Source: an uncultured Oscillospiraceae bacterium (GTDB lineage Bacteria > Bacillota > Clostridia > Oscillospirales > Ruminococcaceae). Taken from it: a stretch of 16,578 bases of DNA. The DNA lies in contig CAJUMG010000023.1 in the NCBI GenBank assembly GCA_910587335.1, positions 9,797 through 26,374 of the forward strand. The letters are read 5' to 3'. A model generated the notes under the pieces. It was given only the letters and a program-made list of their open reading frames with translations. It ran no database searches and had not been told where the DNA came from. Positions within the stretch are counted from its first letter, which is position 1. The number at the start of each line of letters is the position of its first letter. A program made the position numbers and the translations under genes. Positions 1 through 6,963 of the stretch are shown here, piece by piece.

Positions 1-46
1 TAAAACAATCTCTGCAAAAAATCCTGCAGAAAAAGGAGAAAAACAC

Positions 47-631
47 ATGATCGACCCTTATAAAGTGTTAGGAGTTTCCTCCACAGCCTCTGACGAGGAA
101 GTAAAAAAAGCATATCGTGAACTGGCGAGGAAATATCACCCTGACCATTATCAGGGTGATCCTTTATCTGATCTGGCTGAGGAAAAGATGAAGGAAATTA
201 CCGCTGCTTATGACCAAATTATGGATATGCGGCGCGGTGGTGCGGCGCCTGGAAGCGCTGGTAGCACGTCCTCACAGTTTTCTGATATTCGTCGTATGAT
301 CAATAATAACCGCATTACAGAAGCGGAAGAGTTATTGGACGGTGTTCCTCAAGCTTCTCGTGATGCAGAATGGTACTTTTTGAAAGGAAGCGTCTTTTAT
401 ACCAGAGGTTGGCTGGACGAGGCTTATCGGCACTTTAATCAAGCGGTACAGAAAAACCCCAACAATCAAGAATATCGTATGGCTCTCCAGCAGATGAGCT
501 GGCAACGCGCCCATGGCTCCAATCCCGGTTCAATGCCTGGCGGAATGTACTGTTCACCCTGCAACTTTTGCACTTCTATGGTTTGTGCCGATTGTTGCTG
601 CCAGTGCATGGGTGGGCGCGGGTGCTGCTGA
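47..631 (+). CDS. J-domain (DnaJ-like) protein with TPR-like middle and Cys-rich tail
   Basis: A 194-residue protein. Residues 1-65 form a J-domain: it opens MIDPYKVLGV, has the basic helix II (KKAYRELARKYHPD) and the HPD tripeptide that in this family stimulates DnaK/Hsp70 ATPase. A Gly/Ala/Ser linker follows (about 65-80). Residues about 85-155 look like one or two TPR helices (AEWYFLKGSVFYTRGWLDEA, then a second helix ending in NPNNQEY). The last 28 residues carry ten cysteines, many paired or tripled, unlike the CxxCxGxG zinc fingers of true DnaJ, so this is a specialised J-protein and not the general chaperone. The start is fixed by AAAAAGGAG upstream. The gene is followed after 36 bases by a membrane-protein gene, suggesting co-transcription. 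The client is unknown; metal binding by the tail is inference. Confidence 0.9.
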   Translation: MIDPYKVLGVSSTASDEEVKKAYRELARKYHPDHYQGDPLSDLAEEKMKEITAAYDQIMDMRRGGAAPGSAGSTSSQFSDIRRMINNNRITEAEELLDGVPQASRDAEWYFLKGSVFYTRGWLDEAYRHFNQAVQKNPNNQEYRMALQQMSWQRAHGSNPGSMPGGMYCSPCNFCTSMVCADCCCQCMGGRGCC

Positions 632-667
632 TGTGAAATTGACATCATTTTTGAAGGAGGAGCCACC

Positions 668-1210
668 ATGCTGAAAAAAAGTTCTCAGGTCGCATTGGGC
701 GGTGTCATCGCATCGCTTTGCATCCTGCTTATGCTCATGACCGGCTTTTTTCCTTTTCTGACTTACGCCGCTCCCGCTGCTGCCGGTTTTCTGCTAATCG
801 CCATTGTTATCGATTGCGGTTACCGGTGGGCTTTACTGGTGTATCTGGTGGTTTCTCTACTCAGTCTGTTTATTGTACCAGATAAGCAGGCTGCTATCAT
901 TTTTGTTTTTCTTGGATACTATCCAGTCGCCAAGGATTATTTGGATCATCACGTGAAAAGAAAGCTTTTGCAATGGATTATAAAATTTTCTATCTTCAAC
1001 CTGTCTATTTTATCGGCTTATGGTCTAATGCTTTATGTTTTTAAAATGCCGGATATAATGACCGATATGGGATCTTTGGGGCGTTTTACCGGCATCATCA
1101 CTCTTTTGGCTGGCAACGCTGTCTTTATCACATTTGAACTGGCTTTAAGCCGTATATTCTATTTTTACCAGCATTTCTTCCGTCCGCGGTTTTTGCGAAA
1201 AATCAAATAA
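668..1210 (+). CDS. Small polytopic membrane protein, ECF S-component-like
   Basis: A 180-residue, very hydrophobic protein with about five or six predicted membrane segments (near residues 8-28, 32-52, 53-70, 72-85, 100-122 and 140-165) and a basic C-terminal tail (RPRFLRKIK). It has no signal peptide or catalytic motif that I can see. The size, the N-terminal pattern (KSSQVALGGVIASLCILLML) and the helix layout resemble substrate-binding S-components of ECF transporters and related uncharacterised clostridial membrane proteins, but I cannot name a substrate. The start has a very strong ribosome binding site (AAGGAGGAG, 7 bases upstream). It lies 36 bases after the J-domain gene on the same strand and is probably in its operon; a role together with that protein is inference. 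A shared hairpin near 1300-1337 ends the unit. Confidence 0.8.
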   Translation: MLKKSSQVALGGVIASLCILLMLMTGFFPFLTYAAPAAAGFLLIAIVIDCGYRWALLVYLVVSLLSLFIVPDKQAAIIFVFLGYYPVAKDYLDHHVKRKLLQWIIKFSIFNLSILSAYGLMLYVFKMPDIMTDMGSLGRFTGIITLLAGNAVFITFELALSRIFYFYQHFFRPRFLRKIK

Positions 1211-1297
1211 GGAACTTTTCTTATTTTCTCGTCTCATTTCGACAACATTTTTTGTCAGGATCTGTTAATATCTAACTATTCCCCAATACATTTTGTG

Positions 1298-1338
1298 AAA
1301 AAGGTCGGCGTCCAATTAATAAGGACACCGACCTTTTC
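1298..1338. terminator. Bidirectional intrinsic terminator between converging operons
   Basis: The arms AAAGGTCGGCGTCC and GGACACCGACCTTT flank a short AT loop. T-rich runs follow on both strands. The single non-Watson-Crick position is C-A when read on the plus strand but becomes a G-U pair in minus-strand RNA. The hairpin should therefore be slightly stronger for pflA, which ends only a few bases away, while also ending the J-domain/membrane-protein unit. Confidence 0.85.
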
Positions 1339-1341
1339 TCT

Positions 1342-2073
1342 TTATTTCTGTTCCGCAGAAAAAATCTCATAAAAACGGTTGGCATATTCCCGGCAAAAAG
1401 ACTCTGTCGCCTCAGGGGTTCTTCCCAACGGAAAAGGAATTTCCATCTGCTCATACTTCTCTTGACAAAGCTTTCGGAAAGGAAGAAATTCAACTTTCTG
1501 CACAGATTTTTTCCCGGCAAGCAATTGCGCCAATCGAATAAGGTTTTCCTGCGAATCGGTTACGCCTGGTACCACAACCTGCCGAATCCAAACCGGGATT
1601 TCCCTTTGCTCCAGTTCATCTAAAAAATCCATTACCTTTTTTAAAGAACCACCTGTGTTTTGAATATAGTCCTGCTCGGTAGTCATTTTAAGATCCAGCA
1701 GTACCATATCCGTTTTTTCCAGCAAAGGAGTCAAGCTCTCTTTTTGCACGCCATGTCCACTGGTATCTAATACTGTGTGGATTCCTTCCTCTTGACACCG
1801 TGCAAAAATTTCAGTAACAAACTCTGCCTGTAGCAGCGGCTCCCCGCCGGATACGGTGATGCCGCCATTATTTCCGAAGTACGCACGGTAACGCGTTACC
1901 CGCTCGAGTACTTCCTGCGCACTCATAGCCATGCCTTTGGATTTATCCCACGTGTCAGGATTATGGCAATAGATACATCTGAGCGGGCATCCCTGTAAAA
2001 AAACAACACAGCGCACGCCTGGACCATCTAAAGTTCCCAAAGATTCAAACGAATGCACTAAACCCTTTAACAT
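1342..2073 (-). CDS. pflA: Pyruvate formate-lyase activating enzyme (radical SAM)
   Basis: A 243-residue radical-SAM activase that uses a [4Fe-4S] cluster and S-adenosylmethionine to install the glycyl radical on PflB. The cluster motif CxxxCxxC is visible as GCPLRCIYCHNPDTW near residues 27-40. The SAM-binding GGEPLLQ segment and the DLK and WIRQVVVPG segments typical of PflA follow. Length matches E. coli PflA (about 246). The reading frame extends 34 codons further upstream, but that extension runs into pflB, while the internal ATG at 2073 has AGGAGG eight bases upstream and gives the conserved family N-terminus (MLKGLVHSFESLGTLDGPG). It follows pflB by 13 bases on the same strand, so the two are co-transcribed and share the riboswitch control. 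Confidence 0.96.
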   Translation of the reverse strand: MLKGLVHSFESLGTLDGPGVRCVVFLQGCPLRCIYCHNPDTWDKSKGMAMSAQEVLERVTRYRAYFGNNGGITVSGGEPLLQAEFVTEIFARCQEEGIHTVLDTSGHGVQKESLTPLLEKTDMVLLDLKMTTEQDYIQNTGGSLKKVMDFLDELEQREIPVWIRQVVVPGVTDSQENLIRLAQLLAGKKSVQKVEFLPFRKLCQEKYEQMEIPFPLGRTPEATESFCREYANRFYEIFSAEQK

Positions 2074-2086
2074 ATTTCCTCCTGTG

Positions 2087-4318
2087 CTACATGGCCTGAT
2101 GGAAGGTACGGCTGATAACCTCTCTTTGCTGCTCTTTGGAAAGACGGTGGAAATGAACGGCATAGCCGGAAACACGAATGGTCAAATTCGGGTATTTCTG
2201 TGGATTTTCATATGCATCTAGCAGCTTCTCTTTATTAAGTACATTTACATTGATATGATGCGCTTTTTGTACAAAGTATCCGTCTAAAATGCTGACCAGA
2301 TTGTTCTCCTGTTGCTCTAAGGTCTTTCCTAACGTAGAGGGAGTGATGGAAAAAGTGTTGGAAATGCCGTCCCGGCAAACATCGTATGGCATTTTGGCCA
2401 CCGAATTAAGCGACGCCAACGCCCCGTTATGCTCACGGTTATGCATGGGATTTGCGCCTGGCGCAAAGGGCTGCCCTTTTTTGCGGCCATCCGGTGTAGC
2501 GCCTGTTTTCTTGCCATACACCACGTTAGAAGTAATGGTTAAGACCGACAGGGTATGAATTGCCCCACGATAGGTGGGATTGCGCTTGAGCTGCGCGTAG
2601 ACATCTTCCAAGACCTTTTTGCCTATTTGATCCACCCGATCATCATCATTCCCATACTTGGGAAACTCTCCAACTGTATCAAAGTTTTCAATCAGTCCAT
2701 TTTCATCCCGCACTACTTTAACCTTTGCATATCGAATCGCGCTCAGAGAATCTGTCAGAACCGAAAGACCCGCCACACCGAACGCCATAAAACGTTCCAC
2801 ATTTGTATCATGCAACGCCATCTGGGTTTTTTCATAGGCATATTTATCATGCATATAGTGAATGACATTCATCGTGTTGACATATAGCTTGCACAACCAC
2901 TCCAGATAGATCTGCCATCTGCCGCACACCGCTTCAAAATCCAGGATATCGCCGGCATACGGTTCCATCTGCGGCCCCAATTGTAACCCGGTCATCTGAT
3001 CCCGTCCGCCGTTCAGCGCCAGCAGCAAAAGCTTGGGCAGATTGCAGCGCGCGCCAAAAAACTGCATCTGCTTTCCTATTTTCATAGCGGATACACAGCA
3101 TGCGATTGCGTAATCGTCTCCATAAATCGGCCGCATAACATCATCGTTCTCATACTGGATCGCATCCGTTTCAATCGACACACGAGCGCAATATCGCTTG
3201 AAAGCCTCCGGTAGTTTTTCCGACCACAAAACGGTCAGGTTTGGCTCCGGCGCTGCACCCAGATTATATAACGTATGCAAAAAACGAAAAGAACTTTTTG
3301 TCACAAGCGGATTTCCGTTTTCACCGATACCGCCAATGCTTTCTGTAATCCACATCGGGTCGCCGCCGAACAGCTCATTATACTCTACCGTGCGCAGATG
3401 GCGCGCCGCACGAAGCTTCATAACAAAATCGTCTACCAGTTCCTGCGCGCCGGTTTCATCCAACAGACCCAACTGGATATCCCGCGTAAAATAGATATCC
3501 AAAAAGGTACTAACCCGCCCCAAAGACATAGCCGCTCCATTTTGCTCTTTAATCGCGCCCAAATAGCCAAAGTACAGCCACTGAACCGCTTCCCTGGCGT
3601 TGGCGGCCGGCTCGCTGATATCATAGCCATACATAGCGGCCATCTCTTTTAGTTTCTGCAAAAAAGCGATCTGCTGAAACAATTCCTCGCTTTGGCGGAT
3701 TGTATCGGTATCCATAATCCCCATCGCAATTTCTGCTTTATCCCGCTTTTTTTCCTCGATCAACCGGTCAATGCCGTAAAGCGCTACCCTGCGGTAATCT
3801 CCAATAATACGGCCCCGGCCATAAGCGTCAGGCAATCCGGTGATAACGCCAGATTTTCTCGCCTTTCGCATCTCATCCGAATAAACACGAAAAACACCGT
3901 CGTTATGGGTTGTGCGGTACAAAAACTCCTGCTCAACCTTATCAGACAGCTGGTACCCATAGGCTTCGCAGGCGGAACGAGCCATACGGATGCCGCCAAA
4001 AGGGTTCACTCCGCGTGTCAAAGGTTTTTCCGTTTGATATCCAACGATCAATTCCAGCTCTTTATTGAGATATGCCGGCCGGTAATTGGTCAGCGAAGAA
4101 ACATGCTCTGTATCTACATCCAAAACGCCGCCTTTTTCCTGTTCCTGCCGCAGCAATTCTTCAAATTCCGCCAGAAGCTTTCTTGTCCGCTCGGTAGGTC
4201 CCGAAAGGAAATTTTCATCTCCATCATAGGGAGTATAATTCTCTTGGATAAAGCTGCGAACATCAATACTGTTCTTCCAGCTCTCTCCAACAAACCCCAT
4301 CCAATTTTTATGATCCAT
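2087..4318 (-). CDS. pflB: Pyruvate formate-lyase (formate C-acetyltransferase)
   Basis: A 743-residue glycyl radical enzyme that converts pyruvate plus CoA to acetyl-CoA and formate in anaerobic cytosol. The adjacent catalytic cysteines appear as ACCVSAM (C407 and C408). The radical glycine lies in RVSGYAV (G718), near the C-terminus as expected (E. coli C418/C419 and G734 of 760). The Cys-Cys pair separates true PFL from glycerol- or choline-type lyases, which carry a single active-site Cys. The open frame reaches back to 4642, but that extension crosses the riboswitch and promoter. The ATG at 4318 has AAGGAGG at good spacing and starts MDHKNWMGFVGESWK, as in the family. It heads the pflB-pflA operon. 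Besides energy metabolism, PFL is the main formate source for 10-formyl-THF and purine synthesis, which explains the ZTP switch upstream. Confidence 0.97.
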   Translation of the reverse strand: MDHKNWMGFVGESWKNSIDVRSFIQENYTPYDGDENFLSGPTERTRKLLAEFEELLRQEQEKGGVLDVDTEHVSSLTNYRPAYLNKELELIVGYQTEKPLTRGVNPFGGIRMARSACEAYGYQLSDKVEQEFLYRTTHNDGVFRVYSDEMRKARKSGVITGLPDAYGRGRIIGDYRRVALYGIDRLIEEKKRDKAEIAMGIMDTDTIRQSEELFQQIAFLQKLKEMAAMYGYDISEPAANAREAVQWLYFGYLGAIKEQNGAAMSLGRVSTFLDIYFTRDIQLGLLDETGAQELVDDFVMKLRAARHLRTVEYNELFGGDPMWITESIGGIGENGNPLVTKSSFRFLHTLYNLGAAPEPNLTVLWSEKLPEAFKRYCARVSIETDAIQYENDDVMRPIYGDDYAIACCVSAMKIGKQMQFFGARCNLPKLLLLALNGGRDQMTGLQLGPQMEPYAGDILDFEAVCGRWQIYLEWLCKLYVNTMNVIHYMHDKYAYEKTQMALHDTNVERFMAFGVAGLSVLTDSLSAIRYAKVKVVRDENGLIENFDTVGEFPKYGNDDDRVDQIGKKVLEDVYAQLKRNPTYRGAIHTLSVLTITSNVVYGKKTGATPDGRKKGQPFAPGANPMHNREHNGALASLNSVAKMPYDVCRDGISNTFSITPSTLGKTLEQQENNLVSILDGYFVQKAHHINVNVLNKEKLLDAYENPQKYPNLTIRVSGYAVHFHRLSKEQQREVISRTFHQAM

Positions 4319-4381
4319 AAAATTTCCTCCTTTTTTCTTACGATAAATCGATCTCCTAATTTTTAAACTGCCCATATATAA

Positions 4382-4411
4382 GAAAAAGGGCAATCTAAAA
4401 TAAGATTGCCC
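4382..4411 (-). terminator. Intrinsic terminator of the ZTP riboswitch expression platform
   Basis: On the minus strand the RNA reads GGGCAAUCU, a 6-base loop, AGAUUGCCC, then a U run. The first arm begins with the GGGC that belongs to the conserved 3' end of the aptamer (CUGGGCA). Ligand-stabilised aptamer and terminator therefore compete for the same bases, the standard ON-switch design of this class. Confidence 0.88.
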
Positions 4412-4482
4412 AGACGGTCGGCGAAAACCCCCATGCTCCCCTGTGGTTACCCACTTACCGTCAGTCACATGGTTGTGTGATT
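4405..4482 (-). promoter_or_regulatory. ZTP/ZMP riboswitch (pfl RNA motif) controlling pflB-pflA
   Basis: In minus-strand RNA I can read the hallmark pieces in order. An AACCAUG strand (4468-4474) pairs with CAUGGGGGUU (4426-4435) as P1. A GUGACUGACGG segment is followed by the hairpin GUGG-GUAA-CCAC (4443-4454), then ACAGGGGAGC, and the 3' domain CCGACCGUCUGGGCA. GACGG (4458-4462) can pair with CCGUC (4413-4417), matching the family pseudoknot. From established knowledge, this class binds ZTP/ZMP (AICAR phosphates that build up when 10-formyl-THF is short) and turns on purine or one-carbon genes. The motif was first named after its association with pfl genes. It sits between the promoter and pflB, directly before a terminator that shares its GGGC, so ZMP build-up should raise formate production. 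Confidence 0.93.
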
Positions 4483-4489
4483 TGCCATC

Positions 4490-4518
4490 AGTATAATAAA
4501 ATCCCGCATTTCTGTCAA
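4490..4518 (-). promoter_or_regulatory. Sigma-70-type promoter of the pfl operon
   Basis: On the minus strand a perfect -35 TTGACA (4513-4518) is followed after 17 bases by TATACT (4490-4495). Transcription would start near 4483, a few bases before the riboswitch P1 strand, which fits a leader made for the ZTP aptamer. Confidence 0.88.
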
Positions 4519-4596
4519 GTAGGCTATTTCCTTTTTGGGAATCTGGCCAATATTTCTTCACAGAAGCAATCGGAATATATCGTTTCAAACAACAGA

Positions 4597-4953
4597 TCAA
4601 AAATGCAGTGGACGAATCAACAGATAGTTCCATTCCTGCCAAAAATAAACAACTACCAAAGCTTCAATACCAGCGCTAATTGCTAAATCAATAAAATCTT
4701 TCCGTTTAACAGCCCACCCAAACAGAAATAAGGGGACCAGGATTCCGATAATCCCCATTTTTTTATCAAGATTAAAAATAGGATTCATCACATATAAATT
4801 ATATGCATGAAAAAGACCAGAGAAAAACTTTCCCATATCATTGTCACCCATAAGCCACCCCAGAACAAACATAGCGACCGGCAGTACAACATAAATATAG
4901 ACCATCCAATGCCAGCTTTTTTTCAGTTCAAAAATATTTTTCTTCTCTTCCAT
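4597..4953 (-). CDS. Small membrane protein co-encoded with ApbE, function unknown
   Basis: A 118-residue protein. After a charged N-terminus (MEEKKNIFELKKSW) it has three likely membrane helices, about residues 16-36, 66-82 and 88-106, with a soluble loop containing MGDNDMGKFFSGLFHAYN between the first two. I do not recognise a family. The ribosome binding site overlaps the apbE stop codon (TAGGAGG, 8 bases between genes), so translation is probably coupled and the product likely works with ApbE at the membrane. I see no S/T-G-A-T/S flavinylation motif, so it is not an obvious ApbE substrate; a membrane anchor or an electron-transfer partner are guesses. No clear terminator follows before the pfl promoter. 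Confidence 0.75.
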   Translation of the reverse strand: MEEKKNIFELKKSWHWMVYIYVVLPVAMFVLGWLMGDNDMGKFFSGLFHAYNLYVMNPIFNLDKKMGIIGILVPLFLFGWAVKRKDFIDLAISAGIEALVVVYFWQEWNYLLIRPLHF

Positions 4954-4961
4954 ATTTCCTC

Positions 4962-6035
4962 CTAATTCATTGCTGCGCCGCCATAATTTTTAGAATATGC
5001 CACATATCCATCTGTATAAGCAACCGTATCATCCTGCATCACCCAAAAGACCTCTGCACCAAGCTCTTTTGCAGCCTTTTCCGCCTCTTCTAAAGGCAGG
5101 GTAAACAGCCAGGTAGAGAGCAAATCAGCCTGAGCGGAATCTTCCATAATGACTGTTACCGATTTATAATAGCTGGCCGGATACAAGGTTGACGGGTCAA
5201 TGATATGATGAATTTTCTTGCCATTCACCATATAATAGCGCTGATAATCACCGCTGGTAACGACCGAAAGATTATCCAGATACAAAAAATCTACCGGTTC
5301 TGCATCTGGGTCCTCCTCTGTATTAGGGTTTCGAATGCTGATGTTCCATTTGGACCGTTCACCAGCGGCTGGGGGCGAAAAAGTCCTCACATTTCCGCCT
5401 GCGCTGATGCTGAAGGAGGTAAAGCCCATATCAAAGAGCTCTTTTCCCACCTTTTCTGTTGCATACCCCTTGGCTAAAGCCCCTACGTCCAACGACATGC
5501 CTTTCTCTGTCAAAAAAACCGTTTGATGTTCTGCATCCAGCTGAACTTTTTGAAAATCGGTCAGCCGATTTGCCGCTTGTAGTTCTTCCTCTTCCGGAAG
5601 CGTTCCTTCCGCAGCATTCTCATATCGTTCCCGGTAATCGTGCCAAATTTCTAATACCGGCCCCAATGCAATATTGAACCGGCCATCACTTTTTTCGCAC
5701 CACTGCAAGCAATATTCTAAAAATGCAAATAGATCCTCCGAAACCTCTACCGGCGCAACGCCCGCATTGTCATTGATGGTTTTTATATTAACCACATTTT
5801 CATAAAGCTCATATCGGTCAAAAAGCTGATGGAAATACTGAAAACGTTCCTGCGTAAACTTAAGATACCGGTCAAAATCCTTCTCCTTTTGGACATATCC
5901 GACTACCGAAACGACCGTATCAAAGGTACCGAAAAACTCACCGCGATATCGTGTATATTCAGACGAGCCGCATCCTGAAAAAATAAGGCAAAGAAACGAA
6001 ACAAAAAAACACGCAATCTTCTTCATATTTCTCAT
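4962..6035 (-). CDS. apbE: FMN:protein transferase, ApbE-family lipoprotein
   Basis: A 357-residue ApbE protein, which uses FAD and Mg2+ to attach FMN covalently to threonine or serine of extracytoplasmic redox proteins. The N-terminus is a lipoprotein signal: basic MRNMKK, hydrophobic stretch, lipobox FSGC with C22 as the lipidated cysteine. Family blocks follow in order: GEFFGTFDTVVSVVGY, the GRFNIALGPVLEIWHDYR region, VGALAKGYATEKV, SISAGGNVRTF and HHIIDPSTLYPA, the HxIDPxTGxP-like motif near the metal site. The ATG at 6026 (MKKIAC) is an alternative start; neither has a strong ribosome binding site. A minus-strand promoter lies at 6086-6113. The partner is not certain: the gene is coupled to a small membrane protein and divergent from a small lipoprotein. 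Confidence 0.93.
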   Translation of the reverse strand: MRNMKKIACFFVSFLCLIFSGCGSSEYTRYRGEFFGTFDTVVSVVGYVQKEKDFDRYLKFTQERFQYFHQLFDRYELYENVVNIKTINDNAGVAPVEVSEDLFAFLEYCLQWCEKSDGRFNIALGPVLEIWHDYRERYENAAEGTLPEEEELQAANRLTDFQKVQLDAEHQTVFLTEKGMSLDVGALAKGYATEKVGKELFDMGFTSFSISAGGNVRTFSPPAAGERSKWNISIRNPNTEEDPDAEPVDFLYLDNLSVVTSGDYQRYYMVNGKKIHHIIDPSTLYPASYYKSVTVIMEDSAQADLLSTWLFTLPLEEAEKAAKELGAEVFWVMQDDTVAYTDGYVAYSKNYGGAAMN

Positions 6036-6085
6036 TTTCCAATCCTAAAACAAAGAAATCTTTCTTCACAAGCACTTTCTTCTCT

Positions 6086-6113
6086 ATTATAGCAAAAAAT
6101 AGGTAGGATGCAA
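6086..6113 (-). promoter_or_regulatory. Predicted promoter for apbE and the downstream membrane protein
   Basis: On the minus strand TTGCAT (6108-6113) precedes TATAAT (6086-6091) by 16 bases. It lies about 50 bases upstream of apbE and back to back with the promoter of the divergent lipoprotein gene, with about 26 bases between the two -35 boxes. Confidence 0.7.
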
Positions 6114-6139
6114 GCCAATTCTTAGTGGAAAAAGCTAGC

Positions 6140-6167
6140 TTGACTTTTACATCTTTTAAGGTATAAT
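6140..6167 (+). promoter_or_regulatory. Predicted promoter for the small lipoprotein gene
   Basis: TTGACT (6140-6145) and TATAAT (6162-6167) are 16 bases apart. The leader of about 90 bases contains a small hairpin (CTTGTT/AACAAG, 6228-6246) just before the GGAGG ribosome binding site, which could affect translation or mRNA stability. Confidence 0.75.
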
Positions 6168-6263
6168 AATCAGCGTAGTATTCAGAATTTATAGTTGTGC
6201 ATAAATGAGGATACTAAAAAGACGACACTTGTTCTTTTATAACAAGAATTGGAGGTCTACAAA

Positions 6264-6788
6264 ATGAAAAAAATTATCGCTTTGACTCTGGCTCTGCTGA
6301 TGCTGGCTGGTTGCGGAGCCACCACTGTGAAAACTGGTCTGGGTGCCATCACCACCGGTTCTGCTTCTGACGCTTCTGACGATGCGGATGGAAAATTCCA
6401 GGCGAATGTAACCATTTGCGCTGCTACCTTTGATGCAAATGGCAAAATCCTGGGTGTATCCTTCGATGCTATCCAGCCGCAGGTATCCTATGATGCGACC
6501 GGAAAAGTCGTTTCTTTTAGCGAAGAGCGCAAAACCAAAAAAGAGCTGGGCGACGAGTATGGCATGAGATCCTACTCTGGAATCGGCAAAGAGGTTGGCG
6601 AGCAGATGGTTGCTCTGGAAGATTATCTGAAAGGCAAAACCGCTTCTGATGCGATCAACACACCTGTAAAGCAGAGAGATGAAGAACATACCCGCGTACC
6701 GGATGTAACCGATCTGGAGAGCAGCTGCACCATCGATATCGGTACTTTCCTGGATGCTTTGAAGAAAGCAAACGACAACGCAAAATAA
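6264..6788 (+). CDS. Small secreted lipoprotein, function unknown, possible flavin/EET partner
   Basis: A 174-residue protein with a textbook lipoprotein signal (MKKIIALTLALLMLAGCGAT; C17 lipidated) and a Ser/Ala/Asp-rich spacer (TTGSASDASDDADG). A globular domain starting FQANVTICAATFDANGKILG looks like repeated beta-hairpins, followed by charged helices. Similar small clostridial lipoproteins with a VxAATxDAxGKIxxVxxD pattern resemble extracytoplasmic FMN-binding-type domains; this is from memory and not proven. The canonical S/T-G-A-T/S flavinylation motif is absent; GLGAITTG near the lipid anchor is only a loose match. A TTG-initiated frame begins at 6249, but the ATG at 6264 has GGAGG correctly placed and gives the signal peptide. 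It has its own promoter and terminator. GC-rich regular codons suggest high expression. Confidence 0.85.
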   Translation: MKKIIALTLALLMLAGCGATTVKTGLGAITTGSASDASDDADGKFQANVTICAATFDANGKILGVSFDAIQPQVSYDATGKVVSFSEERKTKKELGDEYGMRSYSGIGKEVGEQMVALEDYLKGKTASDAINTPVKQRDEEHTRVPDVTDLESSCTIDIGTFLDALKKANDNAK

Positions 6789-6837
6789 TCTTATTTTGTA
6801 ATATTTTAATTGGGGCACAACCACTCTTATAGAGTGC

Positions 6838-6872
6838 AAAACAGAACCGGCGAAATGCCGGTTCTGTTTTTT
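6838..6872 (+). terminator. Intrinsic terminator after the small lipoprotein gene
   Basis: A perfect 11-bp stem ACAGAACCGGC/GCCGGTTCTGT (6841-6851 with 6857-6867) with a 5-base loop, followed by six further T residues. Confidence 0.95.
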
Positions 6873-6905
6873 ATATACATTTTTACCCTATCGCAAAAAA
6901 TGTAA

Positions 6906-6934
6906 TTGCATGGATGATCTAAAAGTGCTACACT
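6906..6934 (+). promoter_or_regulatory. Predicted promoter for the HAD phosphatase
   Basis: TTGCAT (6906-6911), 17 bases, TACACT (6929-6934). It lies about 30 bases before the start codon, just after the preceding terminator. Confidence 0.55.
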
Positions 6935-6963
6935 AAATCCAGTACAATTTAGGGGATGAACAA

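Noticed and set aside
2689..4366. Long plus-strand open frames opposite pflB (for example 3692-4366)
   Set aside because: They mirror the third-codon pattern of a highly conserved gene on the other strand and show no family features or ribosome binding sites.
4319..4642. An N-terminal extension of PflB of 108 residues (open frame up to 4642)
   Set aside because: The extension crosses the promoter, ZTP riboswitch and terminator, and the internal ATG at 4318 has a strong ribosome binding site and the family N-terminus.
6237..6839. A 200-codon minus-strand frame opposite the small lipoprotein
   Set aside because: The plus-strand frame has promoter, ribosome binding site, lipobox and terminator; the minus frame has none and starts inside the terminator region.
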